Source of the DNA: Nocardia otitidiscaviarum NBRC 14405
GTDB lineage: Bacteria > Actinomycetota > Actinomycetes > Mycobacteriales > Mycobacteriaceae
Reading direction: 5' to 3'
Assembly (NCBI RefSeq): GCF_000308635.1
Contig: NZ_BAGD01000043.1
Span: 19,369-83,368, forward strand
Length of the DNA: 64,000 nucleotides
The translations under genes and the position numbers were made by a program. Positions 10,839-18,568 of this stretch are shown one piece after another. Every line of letters begins with the position of its first letter. Positions within the stretch are counted from its first letter, which is position 1. Under the pieces are notes generated by a model. The model did not search any database. It was not told where the DNA came from and saw nothing but the letters and a program-made list of their open reading frames with translations.

Positions 10839-11714
10839 TCAGAACTTGTAGGTGACGCCGGTGAGACGCTCGGACTCCTCCCACAGCCGCTTCCAGAGTT
10901 CCCGATTCTGCGACAGGCGGCTGGAGGGCGAGGGCTCGACCGGCCCCTGGCTGCCGAACAGGCGGGTCGGACCCCAGTACACGGTGGGGTCGGCGTCGGG
11001 CATGGTGGCCGCGAAGAGGGAGGAGTGCGCGGCGCGGGCGGGGGAGTGGCCGATCATACGGACGAAGGGCTTGGAGATCTTGTCCAAGGGGGTCTCGGTG
11101 CGCGCGAACAGATCGGTGGCCGAGACGCCGGGGTGCACGCCGTAGGAGCGCTTGGCGGAGCCGGATTCGCTCAGGCGGCGTTGCAGTTCGCGGGCGAACA
11201 TGAGGTTCGACAGCTTGGACTGCGCGTAGGCGAGGTTGCGCTGGTAGCGGCGGTGCTCATAGTTGAGGTCGTCGATCCACAGCTTGGGGGTCTGCCGGTG
11301 CGCGATGGAGGCCAGCGTGACCACCCGGTCGCCGATCCGGTCGAGCAGCAGCCCGGTCAGTGCGAAGTGCCCGAGATGATTGACGCCCCACTGGGTTTCG
11401 AATCCGTCCCGGGTGCGCGAGAACGGAATGTTCATCAGGCCCGCGTTATTGATGAGCACGTCGAATTCGCCGCTGTTGTCGGCGAATCGGCGTACCGAAC
11501 TCAGATCGGCGAGATCCAGTTCGGCGACCCGCACATCGCCGGGGATGCGGTCGGCGATCTCCGCTGCCTTGGCGGTATTGCGGCAGGCCATGATGACTGT
11601 GGCACCCTTGCTCGCGAGGACCGTGGTGGTCTGCTCGCCGATGCCGCCGTTGGCTCCGGTGATCACGACAGTACGTCCGGACTGGTCCGGGATCTCGCTG
11701 GGCTTCCACGCCAT
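10839..11714 (-). CDS. Short-chain dehydrogenase/reductase
   Basis: A 291-residue classical SDR of the retinol-dehydrogenase/protochlorophyllide-reductase-like group. The cofactor motif TGANGGIG, the NNAG motif (LINNAGLMN), NHLGHFALT and active-site Tyr/Lys in YAQSKLSN are all present, and Arg in ACRN after strand two favours NADP(H). ATG at 11714 begins MAWKPSEIPDQSG. A leader hairpin (7-bp arms, 11750-11768) and a 14-bp palindrome at 11779-11792 lie upstream. The substrate cannot be read from sequence; a lipid or alcohol substrate is typical. Confidence 0.9.
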   Translation of the reverse strand: MAWKPSEIPDQSGRTVVITGANGGIGEQTTTVLASKGATVIMACRNTAKAAEIADRIPGDVRVAELDLADLSSVRRFADNSGEFDVLINNAGLMNIPFSRTRDGFETQWGVNHLGHFALTGLLLDRIGDRVVTLASIAHRQTPKLWIDDLNYEHRRYQRNLAYAQSKLSNLMFARELQRRLSESGSAKRSYGVHPGVSATDLFARTETPLDKISKPFVRMIGHSPARAAHSSLFAATMPDADPTVYWGPTRLFGSQGPVEPSPSSRLSQNRELWKRLWEESERLTGVTYKF

Positions 11715-11778
11715 GGGTCAGACCTCACTGGGGGTTCCGATTCGATGTGGGGCCGCCGACAGCGGCCCACACTCGACC

Positions 11779-11792
11779 TTACTCCAGAGTAA
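11779..11792. promoter_or_regulatory. Candidate repressor operator upstream of the SDR gene
   Basis: TTACTC and GAGTAA are separated by CA, a 14-bp palindrome 65 bp upstream of the SDR start. Its shape is that of a TetR-type operator. No regulator gene adjoins it, so the binding protein is unknown. Confidence 0.5.
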
Positions 11793-11836
11793 GTTTCATG
11801 GGTAGACGCGAGCCGCCAAATTGGCGGGACGGGCCG

Positions 11837-13264
11837 TCAGCGGCTGCCGATGGGCTGGCCGAAGGCGGCGGCGAGGGTGGTGCCGACGGTCTCGCCCCAG
11901 ATCTGCCAGGTGACCGGGTCGAGGGTCATGGAACCGACATCGGTGGTCCGGCACCCGGGGCTGGCGGGGACTCCGGCGAAGCGATCTTTCAGCCAGAGCA
12001 GGGCGCGGGGCGCGGCGATGGGGTCGAGGGTCAGGTGTTCGCTGAAGTGGTCGCGGGTGTAGTCGACGCTCGCGTTCGGATCGGCGCAGTAGGTGTCCAC
12101 CAGGTCGTTGACCGGGCCGACGGGGATGAGCCAGTCCATATTGGCCTGATACAGGAACAGCGGCATCTCCGGAACCGCCCGGCCCATCCGGGTCGCGTCG
12201 AGCACGTCCAGCACCCCCTGGTCCTGGAAGGGATCGGCGTCGAGCATGCCGAGATTGTTCGCGAACGGCAGCAGGTAGGACTGGTAGCTCGCACACAGCT
12301 GATCCTTGATCGCCAGCAGTCCGCGCCCGAGCGGATTGATGTGCCGCTCCAGGAAATTCGCCAGCTGCGGGTACTCTCGCGACACTCCCAGCACGGCCGC
12401 CAGAATGAGTCCGGAGGACAGGTTTCCGTTGGCCAGTCGCAGTGCCGCCGCCAGATCGGCGGGCACGCCGCCGTAGGCCGCGCCGACCACATTCAGCTCC
12501 GGTGCGTAGTCGGCCTGCGATTCCGCGGCGTGCCCGGTGGCGATGGCTCCGCCCGAGTAACCCATGAGCCCGACCCGGGTCGCCGTCCCCGGCAACTCCA
12601 TGGGTGCGAATCGTTGCGCCGCCCGAATGCCGTCGAGGGTGATGTGCGCCGCCAAAGGACCTGCGGCATAGGCGGAATCGGGCCCCTGGTGATCCGGCAC
12701 CACGGCGGCCCAGCCCTGCGCCAGCGCGGCCTGCACCTCCAGGAACTGCGCGGGCACCAGCAGTGAGCCGGTGATCGGCGCGGGCACCGAGCCCATTTGC
12801 AGCTGATAGGAGGGCATGCAGTAGTTGCCGGTGGAGTCCTCGGCGATCTGATACGAGAACAGCGGCCGGTCGGCGACGTGGCCGCGCGGCTTCATCACGG
12901 TCGCCACGGCCGCGATCGGTTCGCCGCGCGAATCGCTGGACCGGTAGGACAGCTGCCAGGCGTCGATGTTCACCGGCAGGAGCGACAGGTTGGCGAGGTT
13001 GACCTGTCGGGCCGCGATGATGTCGCCGGGCTGTTTGTCGCGGTAGGTCTCGGGCGCGGGCCGGTAGAAGTCCGGATCGAAGCCGGGCGGCAGCGGTAGC
13101 TGCGGGAAGGGCAGAGCCGGACGGACCGGAACTTCGACCGGCTGGGCCGGCGGGTCCGGGACGGGGTCGGCCGCCGCCGTCCCGGACAGCGCCAGCGGCA
13201 GCGCCGCCGCGATGGCGGCGACGGCGACCAGCGTTTTCGATGCGCGGATGCGGGGTGGTGCCAC
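11837..13264 (-). CDS. Secreted lipase/esterase (PF03583 secretory lipase)
   Basis: An exported alpha/beta hydrolase of 475 residues. Residues 1-33 form a signal peptide: a basic start, a hydrophobic stretch (LVAVAAIAAALPLALS) and a cleavage site near TAAADP. A proline-rich linker follows, then the lipase domain. The nucleophile Ser is in GYSGG, the acid probably Asp in QANMDWLIP and the His in SEHLT. Four cysteines in the mature part could form disulfides. GTG at 13264 has GAGAGG seven bases upstream. It probably hydrolyses exogenous acyl esters outside the cell. Confidence 0.88.
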   Translation of the reverse strand: MAPPRIRASKTLVAVAAIAAALPLALSGTAAADPVPDPPAQPVEVPVRPALPFPQLPLPPGFDPDFYRPAPETYRDKQPGDIIAARQVNLANLSLLPVNIDAWQLSYRSSDSRGEPIAAVATVMKPRGHVADRPLFSYQIAEDSTGNYCMPSYQLQMGSVPAPITGSLLVPAQFLEVQAALAQGWAAVVPDHQGPDSAYAAGPLAAHITLDGIRAAQRFAPMELPGTATRVGLMGYSGGAIATGHAAESQADYAPELNVVGAAYGGVPADLAAALRLANGNLSSGLILAAVLGVSREYPQLANFLERHINPLGRGLLAIKDQLCASYQSYLLPFANNLGMLDADPFQDQGVLDVLDATRMGRAVPEMPLFLYQANMDWLIPVGPVNDLVDTYCADPNASVDYTRDHFSEHLTLDPIAAPRALLWLKDRFAGVPASPGCRTTDVGSMTLDPVTWQIWGETVGTTLAAAFGQPIGSR

Positions 13265-13341
13265 GGTGAACCTCTCTGAGCGGGCTCATGTGAGTCCGCT
13301 TGGTCTCAAAAGTGGGTTCGAGTATGCACCAGCCATGACGC

Positions 13342-13374
13342 GGGTCACAAGAGCGCCTGGTCATGATGTGACCC
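13342..13374. other. Inverted repeat between the sigma-factor stop and the lipase start
   Basis: GGGTCACA (13342-13349) and TGTGACCC (13367-13374) form a perfect 8-bp dyad around 17 bases. A further TGTGACC at 13382-13388 runs into the sigma-factor stop. On the minus strand this is downstream of the sigma gene and upstream of the lipase, so it may end the first transcript or control the second. Confidence 0.45.
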
Positions 13375-13387
13375 AGACGGGTGTGAC

Positions 13388-14257
13388 CTACCCCAGCAGA
13401 TCCGCGAGCAGTGCGCTGCGTCCCGGCTGTCGCAGCGTCCGCATCGCCTTGGCCTCGATCTGCCGCACTCGTTCCCGCGACACCCCGAAGATCCGGCCGA
13501 CCTCCTCCAGGGTGCGCGGTTCACCGGTGTCGAGCCCGTACCGCAGCGCGAGCACCTGCGCCTCCCGCTCGGGCAGCGTCCGCAGCGCCTTGGCCAGTTG
13601 CTCGCGCAGGGCGCCCGAGGTGACGGTCTCCGACGGATCCGGGGCCTGGTCGGCGATGAGCGCACCCAACTCCGCATCATCCTCGCCCACCGGCGTGTGC
13701 AGCGAAATCGGTTCTCGCCCTTGGCGCATGAGCTCACGCACCCGCTCGGGTTCCAGTTCGAGTTCGGCCGCGATCTCCGCGGCGGTGGCCTCGCGCCCGA
13801 GTTGCTGTGACAGCATCCGCCCGGTGCGCACCACCCGGTTGAGCACCTCCGAGACGTGCCCCGGCAGTCGGATGGTGCGGCTGCGGTCGGCCAGCGCACG
13901 CCCGATGGACTGCTTGATCCACCAGGTCGCGTAGGTCGAGAACTTCAGTCCCCGTTCGTGTTCGAACTTCTCGACCGCCCGCATCAGCCCGAGTGTGCCC
14001 TCCTGGACGAGATCCAGCAGCGACCATCCGGCCGGAACCGGATAGTGCTTGGCGATGGAGACCACGAGTCGCAGATTGGCCCGGACCATGTGGTCCGCCG
14101 CGCGGCGGCCGTCGGGACCGCCACGCGCGATGCGCGCACCCAACTCGTACTCCTGTTCGGCGGTGAGCAGGGCCGTGCGCCCGATCGTGCGCAGGTAATC
14201 CCGGACGGCATCGGTGCTGATGGAAGCGGTGCTGACGGTCGCGGCGCGGTGGTTCAT
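13388..14257 (-). CDS. RNA polymerase sigma factor, sigma-70 family (group 2-like)
   Basis: A 289-residue primary-like sigma factor without the long region 1.1. Region 1.2 (DAVRDYLRTIGRTALLTAEQEYELG), region 2 (RANLRLVVSIAKHY; DLVQEGTLGLMRAVEKFE; FSTYATWWIKQSIGRAL), region 3 and region 4 (LPEREAQVLALRYGLD; TLEEVGRIFGVSRERVRQIEAKA) are all present. The length and order resemble SigB or HrdD-type alternative sigma factors. The start codon ATG at 14257 lies at the predicted transcription start of a TTGACA promoter, implying a leaderless mRNA. A TetR gene lies divergently, and its likely operator overlaps this promoter. Confidence 0.93.
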   Translation of the reverse strand: MNHRAATVSTASISTDAVRDYLRTIGRTALLTAEQEYELGARIARGGPDGRRAADHMVRANLRLVVSIAKHYPVPAGWSLLDLVQEGTLGLMRAVEKFEHERGLKFSTYATWWIKQSIGRALADRSRTIRLPGHVSEVLNRVVRTGRMLSQQLGREATAAEIAAELELEPERVRELMRQGREPISLHTPVGEDDAELGALIADQAPDPSETVTSGALREQLAKALRTLPEREAQVLALRYGLDTGEPRTLEEVGRIFGVSRERVRQIEAKAMRTLRQPGRSALLADLLG

Positions 14258-14264
14258 GACGACA

Positions 14265-14293
14265 AACTTAGATCAGACCTAAAAATATGTCAA
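14265..14293 (-). promoter_or_regulatory. Promoter of the sigma-factor gene
   Basis: Read on the minus strand, a perfect TTGACA -35 (14288-14293) is followed by 17 bases and TAAGTT (14265-14270). Transcription would begin about seven bases on, essentially at the ATG at 14257, giving a leaderless message. Confidence 0.65.
14268..14282. promoter_or_regulatory. Candidate TetR operator overlapping the sigma-factor promoter
   Basis: TTAGATC-A-GACCTAA is a 15-bp near-palindrome with one mismatched pair. It covers the end of the -10 hexamer and much of the spacer of the sigma promoter and lies 48 bp upstream of the divergent TetR start. Binding there would block the sigma promoter and could autoregulate TetR. 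Confidence 0.55.
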
Positions 14294-14330
14294 CATCGAA
14301 TTTATGACGAGATCGGATATGCTGGTCGGT

Positions 14331-14996
14331 ATGAGCACACGGACTTCGACTCCGACGGCGGCCCCGCTCGGCCTCCGGGAGCGCAAGAAGCTGCAGACCA
14401 GGCAGAACATCTCCGATACCGCCACCCGCCTGTTCCTGGAACGCGGCTTCGACCCGGTGACCATCGCCGAGATCGCCGCGGCGGCCGACGTCGCGAAGAT
14501 GACCGTCACCAACTACTTCCCCCGCAAGGAAGACCTCGTCCTGGATCTGCACGACGAGTTCGTGAGCGGACTCGCCCGCACCGTGCGGGAGCGGCGCGCG
14601 GGTGAATCCGCCCTGGCCGCGCTGCGAAGCGCCTACCTCGCCGACGCCGCCGCCCGGAACCCGGTGGTCGGCTTCTCCGGCCTGGAGTTCGCCCGCCTCA
14701 TCACCGGCAGCCCGGCCCTGGTGGCTCGGTTGCGGGAATTTCACGAGGAGCGCGAGCGCGCCCTCGCCGAGACCTTGGCCGCGGAGACCGGCGTGGACGG
14801 CGCGGTCGACATCACGCCGCGGATCGCCGCCGCTCAACTCGGCGGCGTGCACCGGGCACTGTTCGAAGAAACCTTGCGCCGCACGCTGTCCGGTGAGGAC
14901 GACGACACTGTCGCCACCGCGATCCTCGGCTGTATCGGCACCGCCTTCGATCTGCTGGAGCCGTCGCTGGGGAACTACGCCGTGCGCGCCGCCTGA
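14331..14996 (+). CDS. TetR-family transcriptional regulator
   Basis: A 221-residue repressor. The N-terminal helix-turn-helix is typical: RQNISDTATRLFLERGFDPVTIAEIAAAADVAKMTVTNYFPRK split over residues 20-65. The C-terminal ligand-binding domain ends EPSLGNYAVRAA. ATG at 14331 is chosen; ATG at 14304 in the same frame is possible and would add nine residues. It precedes an MFS drug-efflux-type pump by 61 bases on the same strand and is divergent from the sigma factor, so it probably controls both. Confidence 0.88.
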   Translation: MSTRTSTPTAAPLGLRERKKLQTRQNISDTATRLFLERGFDPVTIAEIAAAADVAKMTVTNYFPRKEDLVLDLHDEFVSGLARTVRERRAGESALAALRSAYLADAAARNPVVGFSGLEFARLITGSPALVARLREFHEERERALAETLAAETGVDGAVDITPRIAAAQLGGVHRALFEETLRRTLSGEDDDTVATAILGCIGTAFDLLEPSLGNYAVRAA

Positions 14997-15057
14997 TACC
15001 GGTGTATTAGCCGTGTCGTTGCTGTAGATCGGTCGCGCCGCCTCGGATACTGGGCCG

Positions 15058-17085
15058 ATGACCGGTGCCAGCGTGGCCGCGCCCCCGTCCGTGAGCCGAG
15101 CCGGTGTGAACCTCGTCTTCGCGACGGTGGTGCTCGGCATGCTCATGGCGGCGCTGGACCAGACCATCGTGTCCACCGCCCTGCCCACCATCGTCGCCGA
15201 CCTGGGCGGCGCGGGCCATATGGCCTGGGTGGTGACCGCCTACCTGGTGACCGAGGCCATCGCGACCGCGCTGGCGGGCAAGTTCGGCGACCTGTTCGGC
15301 CGCAAGCTGGTGTTCCAGGTGAGCGGCGCGATCTTCATCCTCGGCTCGATCGTCGCCGGCATGGCGCAGGACATGACCCTGCTCATCGTGGCGCGCGGCA
15401 TCCAGGGCGTCGGCGCGGGCGGGCTCATGGTCACCTCCATGGCCCTCATCGCCGATGTGATCCCCCTGCGCGAACGCGGCAAGTACCAGGGCGCGCTGGG
15501 TGCGGTCTTCGGCCTGACCACGGTGCTCGGCCCGACACTGGGCGGCCTGTTCACCGACCATCTGAGCTGGCGGTGGTGCTTCTACGTGAACGTGCCGCTG
15601 GCCGTGCTCATGATCCTCATGGCGGCCCGCTTCATTCCGACGCTGCGCGCCGAGGTGAAACCGATCGTCGACTATCTCGGCATCGCGCTGGTCGCCATCG
15701 GCGTCACCTGTCTGATCCTCGGATTGGAATGGGGCGGACAGGAATACGCGTGGGGATCGCCCACCATCATCGGCCTGTTCGTCGGTGCGGCGGTGGCGCT
15801 GGCGGCCTTCGTCGCGGTGGAGTTGCGGGCCGAGGAGCCGATGCTGCCCATGCACCTGTTCCGCAGCAATGTCTTCACCGTGTGCTCGGTGCTGAGCTTC
15901 ATCGTGGGTTTCGCCATGCTCGGCGCGATGACCTTCCTGCCCGCCTTCCTCCAGTACGTCATGGGCGTTTCGGCCACCGCGTCCGGACTGCGCACGCTGC
16001 CACTGGTGGTCGGCCTCTTCGCCACCTCGATCTTCTCGGGTGTGGTGGTCGGCCGCACCGGCACGTACAAGATCTTTCCCATCCTCGGCACCGCGGTGAT
16101 GGCGGTCGGCCTGTTCCTCATGTCGACGATGGACGAGAACACCGGATTCTGGGAGCAGTCGGCGTACATGATGATCCTGGGTCTGGGCATCGGCCTGACC
16201 ATGCAGGTGCTCACCATCGTCGTGCAGAACACCGTGCCGTACGCCGATCTGGGCACCGCCACCTCCGGGGTGACCTTCTTCCGGACCATCGGCAGCGCCT
16301 TCGGCACCACGGTGTTCGGCACCCTGTACACCAATCAGCTCACCCCGAACATGGCGGCGGCGCTGGAGGAGGCGAAAGTCGTTTCTCCGCAGGTCGCTTC
16401 GAATCCGGAGGCGCTGTGGCGGCTGCCGTTCACCGAGATCGCGCCGATCGTGCACGCCTACGCCGAATCCATCGGCTATGTGTTCCGCTGGGTGGTGCCG
16501 GTGGCGGTGCTCGGCTTCCTGGTGGCGTGGCTGCTCAAACAGGTTCCGCTGCGCGACAGCGTGCGCGCCGAGGCATCGGATGTGGGCGGCGGCTTCTCGG
16601 TGCCGGACTCCCCGGATCGCCTGGTGCAGTTGGAGAACGCCGTCGCGCGGGTGATCCGCGGCCTGCGCGAGGACGCCGTCCCCACACCGCGGATCGCGGC
16701 CGCGGCGGGCAGTTCGCTCACCCCGGACGAGGCGTGGGCACTGGGACAGGTCCGGCTGTACGAGCGGCTGCGCGGGGCCGCGACGCTCACGGATATCGCT
16801 CGCACGCACTGGATCCCGCCGGAAGTGATCGCCCCGCTGTACGAGCGGGCGCGACGGCACGGCCATCTCGAGATCGACGGCGACCGGCTGACCCTCACCG
16901 ACACCGGCCGGATCGAAGCCGAGCGGATCAAAGGGGCGTGGCGCGCCTGGCTCGACACCCAACTGGTGGATTGGGATCTCAGCGACCCCGACGATCGCGC
17001 CCTGCTGGACCGGGCCTTGGACAATATCGCCACCAAGCTGCTGGACGAGGCCGATCGCCCGGATGTGCTGCCGCTGAAGACCTAG
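15058..17085 (+). CDS. MFS efflux transporter (DHA2/EmrB-QacA type) with C-terminal winged-helix-like domain
   Basis: Residues 1 to about 510 form a 14-helix drug/H+ antiporter of the DHA2 family: LDQTIVSTALPTIVADLGG in helix one, GKFGDLFGRK in the 2-3 loop and RGIQGVGAGGLM and GPTLGGLFTDHLSWRW around helices four and five (antiporter motif C). About 165 further residues follow the last helix. They are soluble and contain an element like a MarR-type wing (GHLEIDGDRLTLTDTGRIEAERI) and two helical stretches. Such a tail is absent from typical QacA. The upstream TetR gene is a likely regulator. Multidrug or lipid export is inferred from family only. Confidence 0.9.
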   Translation: MTGASVAAPPSVSRAGVNLVFATVVLGMLMAALDQTIVSTALPTIVADLGGAGHMAWVVTAYLVTEAIATALAGKFGDLFGRKLVFQVSGAIFILGSIVAGMAQDMTLLIVARGIQGVGAGGLMVTSMALIADVIPLRERGKYQGALGAVFGLTTVLGPTLGGLFTDHLSWRWCFYVNVPLAVLMILMAARFIPTLRAEVKPIVDYLGIALVAIGVTCLILGLEWGGQEYAWGSPTIIGLFVGAAVALAAFVAVELRAEEPMLPMHLFRSNVFTVCSVLSFIVGFAMLGAMTFLPAFLQYVMGVSATASGLRTLPLVVGLFATSIFSGVVVGRTGTYKIFPILGTAVMAVGLFLMSTMDENTGFWEQSAYMMILGLGIGLTMQVLTIVVQNTVPYADLGTATSGVTFFRTIGSAFGTTVFGTLYTNQLTPNMAAALEEAKVVSPQVASNPEALWRLPFTEIAPIVHAYAESIGYVFRWVVPVAVLGFLVAWLLKQVPLRDSVRAEASDVGGGFSVPDSPDRLVQLENAVARVIRGLREDAVPTPRIAAAAGSSLTPDEAWALGQVRLYERLRGAATLTDIARTHWIPPEVIAPLYERARRHGHLEIDGDRLTLTDTGRIEAERIKGAWRAWLDTQLVDWDLSDPDDRALLDRALDNIATKLLDEADRPDVLPLKT

Positions 17086-17090
17086 CGCAC

Positions 17091-17125
17091 GCGGCCGTGA
17101 CCCTGACGGAAAGGGCCACGGCCGC
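17091..17125. terminator. Bidirectional terminator between MFS and FAD monooxygenase genes
   Basis: GCGGCCGTG and CACGGCCGC pair perfectly, and after one mismatch the inner CCCT/AGGG extends the stem around a seven-base loop. The hairpin begins six bases after the MFS stop and separates two convergent genes. Confidence 0.8.
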
Positions 17126-17168
17126 ACTGCTTTCAGCGTTCAGATCCGACGGCGGTGAGAGCCCTCGA

Positions 17169-18374
17169 TCATCCGGCTGCCGCCGCGACGGGGCGCACCG
17201 GCGCGTCCCAATCGATCCGGAACCGTTGTTCGGGTCCGAGAGTCTTCTCCGGATCCATCATCTTCACCACGAGCGGCAGCAACAGGTACATGGCCCGCCG
17301 GGCGATCGGCCCTGCCGCCTTGGTTCGGTTCATCCGCGCCACCCGGGCCGCCACGCCTTCCACCCGGGGGCGGCGCATGGCCTCGTAGGTGGCGAAGGCC
17401 GTTGTCGGATCAGCGATGTCGCGTAGACACCGAGCCAGCTCGAGCGCGCTCTCGATGGCCAGGGACGCACCCTGCCCGGAGGTGTTGCTCGGGGCGTGGA
17501 TCGCGTCCCCGGTGAGCACCATCCGGCCGCGGTACCAGTGCGGCACCGACGGCATGATGTGCAGCGCGCCGGCCACCTCCAGGTCCTCGGCCCGGGTGTT
17601 CGCCGCCAGTTCCGCGCCGGGGGTGTCCTCGGCGTAGGTCTCGCGCAGTACGCGCAGCCACTCGGCGGTAGGCACCTGCCGCGCCTCGGTGAGCGACAGG
17701 TACCGGTCGTAGGGCAGGTTCGCGCCCCAGCCCACGCGTCCGTCCGGCAGCGCCCAGTACAGGTAGTACGCCTTGGTTCCGAAGGCGAAAACCACGCTGT
17801 CGGAAAGGATCTCGGCCGAGCACTCGGAGACTCCGCCGAAACCGAGCATGTGCAGGAACCTGGGCCCCGGCGCCGCGGGATCGATGATGCCCCGAACGGT
17901 GGAGCGAATGCCGTCCGCCCCGACGAGCACGTCGGCGGTCGCCGTACCGCCGTCGCCGAAGACCGCGGTCACGCCGTCGGCGTGCTCCTCGACCCGGACC
18001 AGGCGCTTGTCGTATTCGATCGGAACCCCGGCCGTGACCGCGTGATCGTGCAGTACCCGGTGCAGGTCGCCGCGATCGATCTGGCGCATCGGCTCGATAT
18101 CGGCGAGCGACGGCGCGGGCACCCGCTTGCCGCCGACGCTCATGAATTGGTGCCGAATCGGCACGGCGAGTGCCCGCACGGCATCGCCGGCCCCGATGAT
18201 GTCGAGTGCGGCCACCCCGTTGGGGGCCAGCCCCAGGCTGGAGCCGATGCCATAGGCGGGGCCCGGGTACGCCTCGAAGACGCGGGCGTCGATACCCGCC
18301 CTGCGGAGCGCGGTCGCGGCTACCGGGCCGGAGATGCCGCCGCCGATGACGATGGCGGTGCGAATGGGGGACAT
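17169..18374 (-). CDS. FAD-dependent monooxygenase (PHBH fold)
   Basis: A 401-residue flavoprotein hydroxylase of the UbiH/PHBH group. The Rossmann motif GGGISGPVAATALRRAG is at the N-terminus, the middle ADGIRSTVR motif contacts FAD and NADPH, and the GD motif is in LTGDAIHAPSNTSGQGAS. A C-terminal hydrophobic stretch (MYLLLPLVVKMM) may associate with membrane. ATG at 18374 has GAGGAG upstream. A PadR regulator gene lies 194 bases upstream on the same strand, and the gap is full of ACCCG/CGGGT dyads. The substrate is unknown; aromatic or polyketide-like compounds are usual. Confidence 0.9.
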   Translation of the reverse strand: MSPIRTAIVIGGGISGPVAATALRRAGIDARVFEAYPGPAYGIGSSLGLAPNGVAALDIIGAGDAVRALAVPIRHQFMSVGGKRVPAPSLADIEPMRQIDRGDLHRVLHDHAVTAGVPIEYDKRLVRVEEHADGVTAVFGDGGTATADVLVGADGIRSTVRGIIDPAAPGPRFLHMLGFGGVSECSAEILSDSVVFAFGTKAYYLYWALPDGRVGWGANLPYDRYLSLTEARQVPTAEWLRVLRETYAEDTPGAELAANTRAEDLEVAGALHIMPSVPHWYRGRMVLTGDAIHAPSNTSGQGASLAIESALELARCLRDIADPTTAFATYEAMRRPRVEGVAARVARMNRTKAAGPIARRAMYLLLPLVVKMMDPEKTLGPEQRFRIDWDAPVRPVAAAAG

Positions 18375-18383
18375 GGGTTCTCC

Positions 18384-18472
18384 TCGGGTGTGTCTACCCG
18401 AACCGGCTCATGCCAGGTGAACCCGGTTATCCTGTGGTTGCCAAACTCGGATCCGGTTTCACCCGTACGGGT
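18384..18472. promoter_or_regulatory. Cluster of ACCCG/CGGGT dyads upstream of the FAD monooxygenase
   Basis: TCGGGT and ACCCGA face each other at 18384-18401, ACCCGG starts at 18421, and ACCCGTACGGGT at 18461-18472 is a perfect 12-bp palindrome. Another ACCCGGG lies at 18490. AACCGG (18401) and CCGGTT (18423) form a further dyad. Repeated half-sites over about 110 bp suggest binding by a dimeric regulator. Confidence 0.5.
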
Positions 18473-18568
18473 CGGTTCGAGACGGTGTTACCCGGGCCTC
18501 GACGCAGGTGTTGCCGCACCTCGTCGGGGCTCGGTCGGTATCAGGGGCGTTCGCCCCGGACGTATCGT

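Noticed and set aside
13300..13330. tRNA-like GGTTCGA arm near 13313 and 18473
   Set aside because: No flanking acceptor stem or anticodon arm can be built around it; it is a chance match.
13342..13388. CRP-like TGTGA/TCACA site near the lipase
   Set aside because: The arms face the opposite way to a CRP box (TCACA first, then TGTGA) and the spacing is 17 rather than 6, so it is listed only as an inverted repeat.
15007..17127. Long minus-strand open frame opposite the MFS transporter
   Set aside because: It is rich in His, Arg and Glu with no family motif; the plus-strand transporter is unmistakable.
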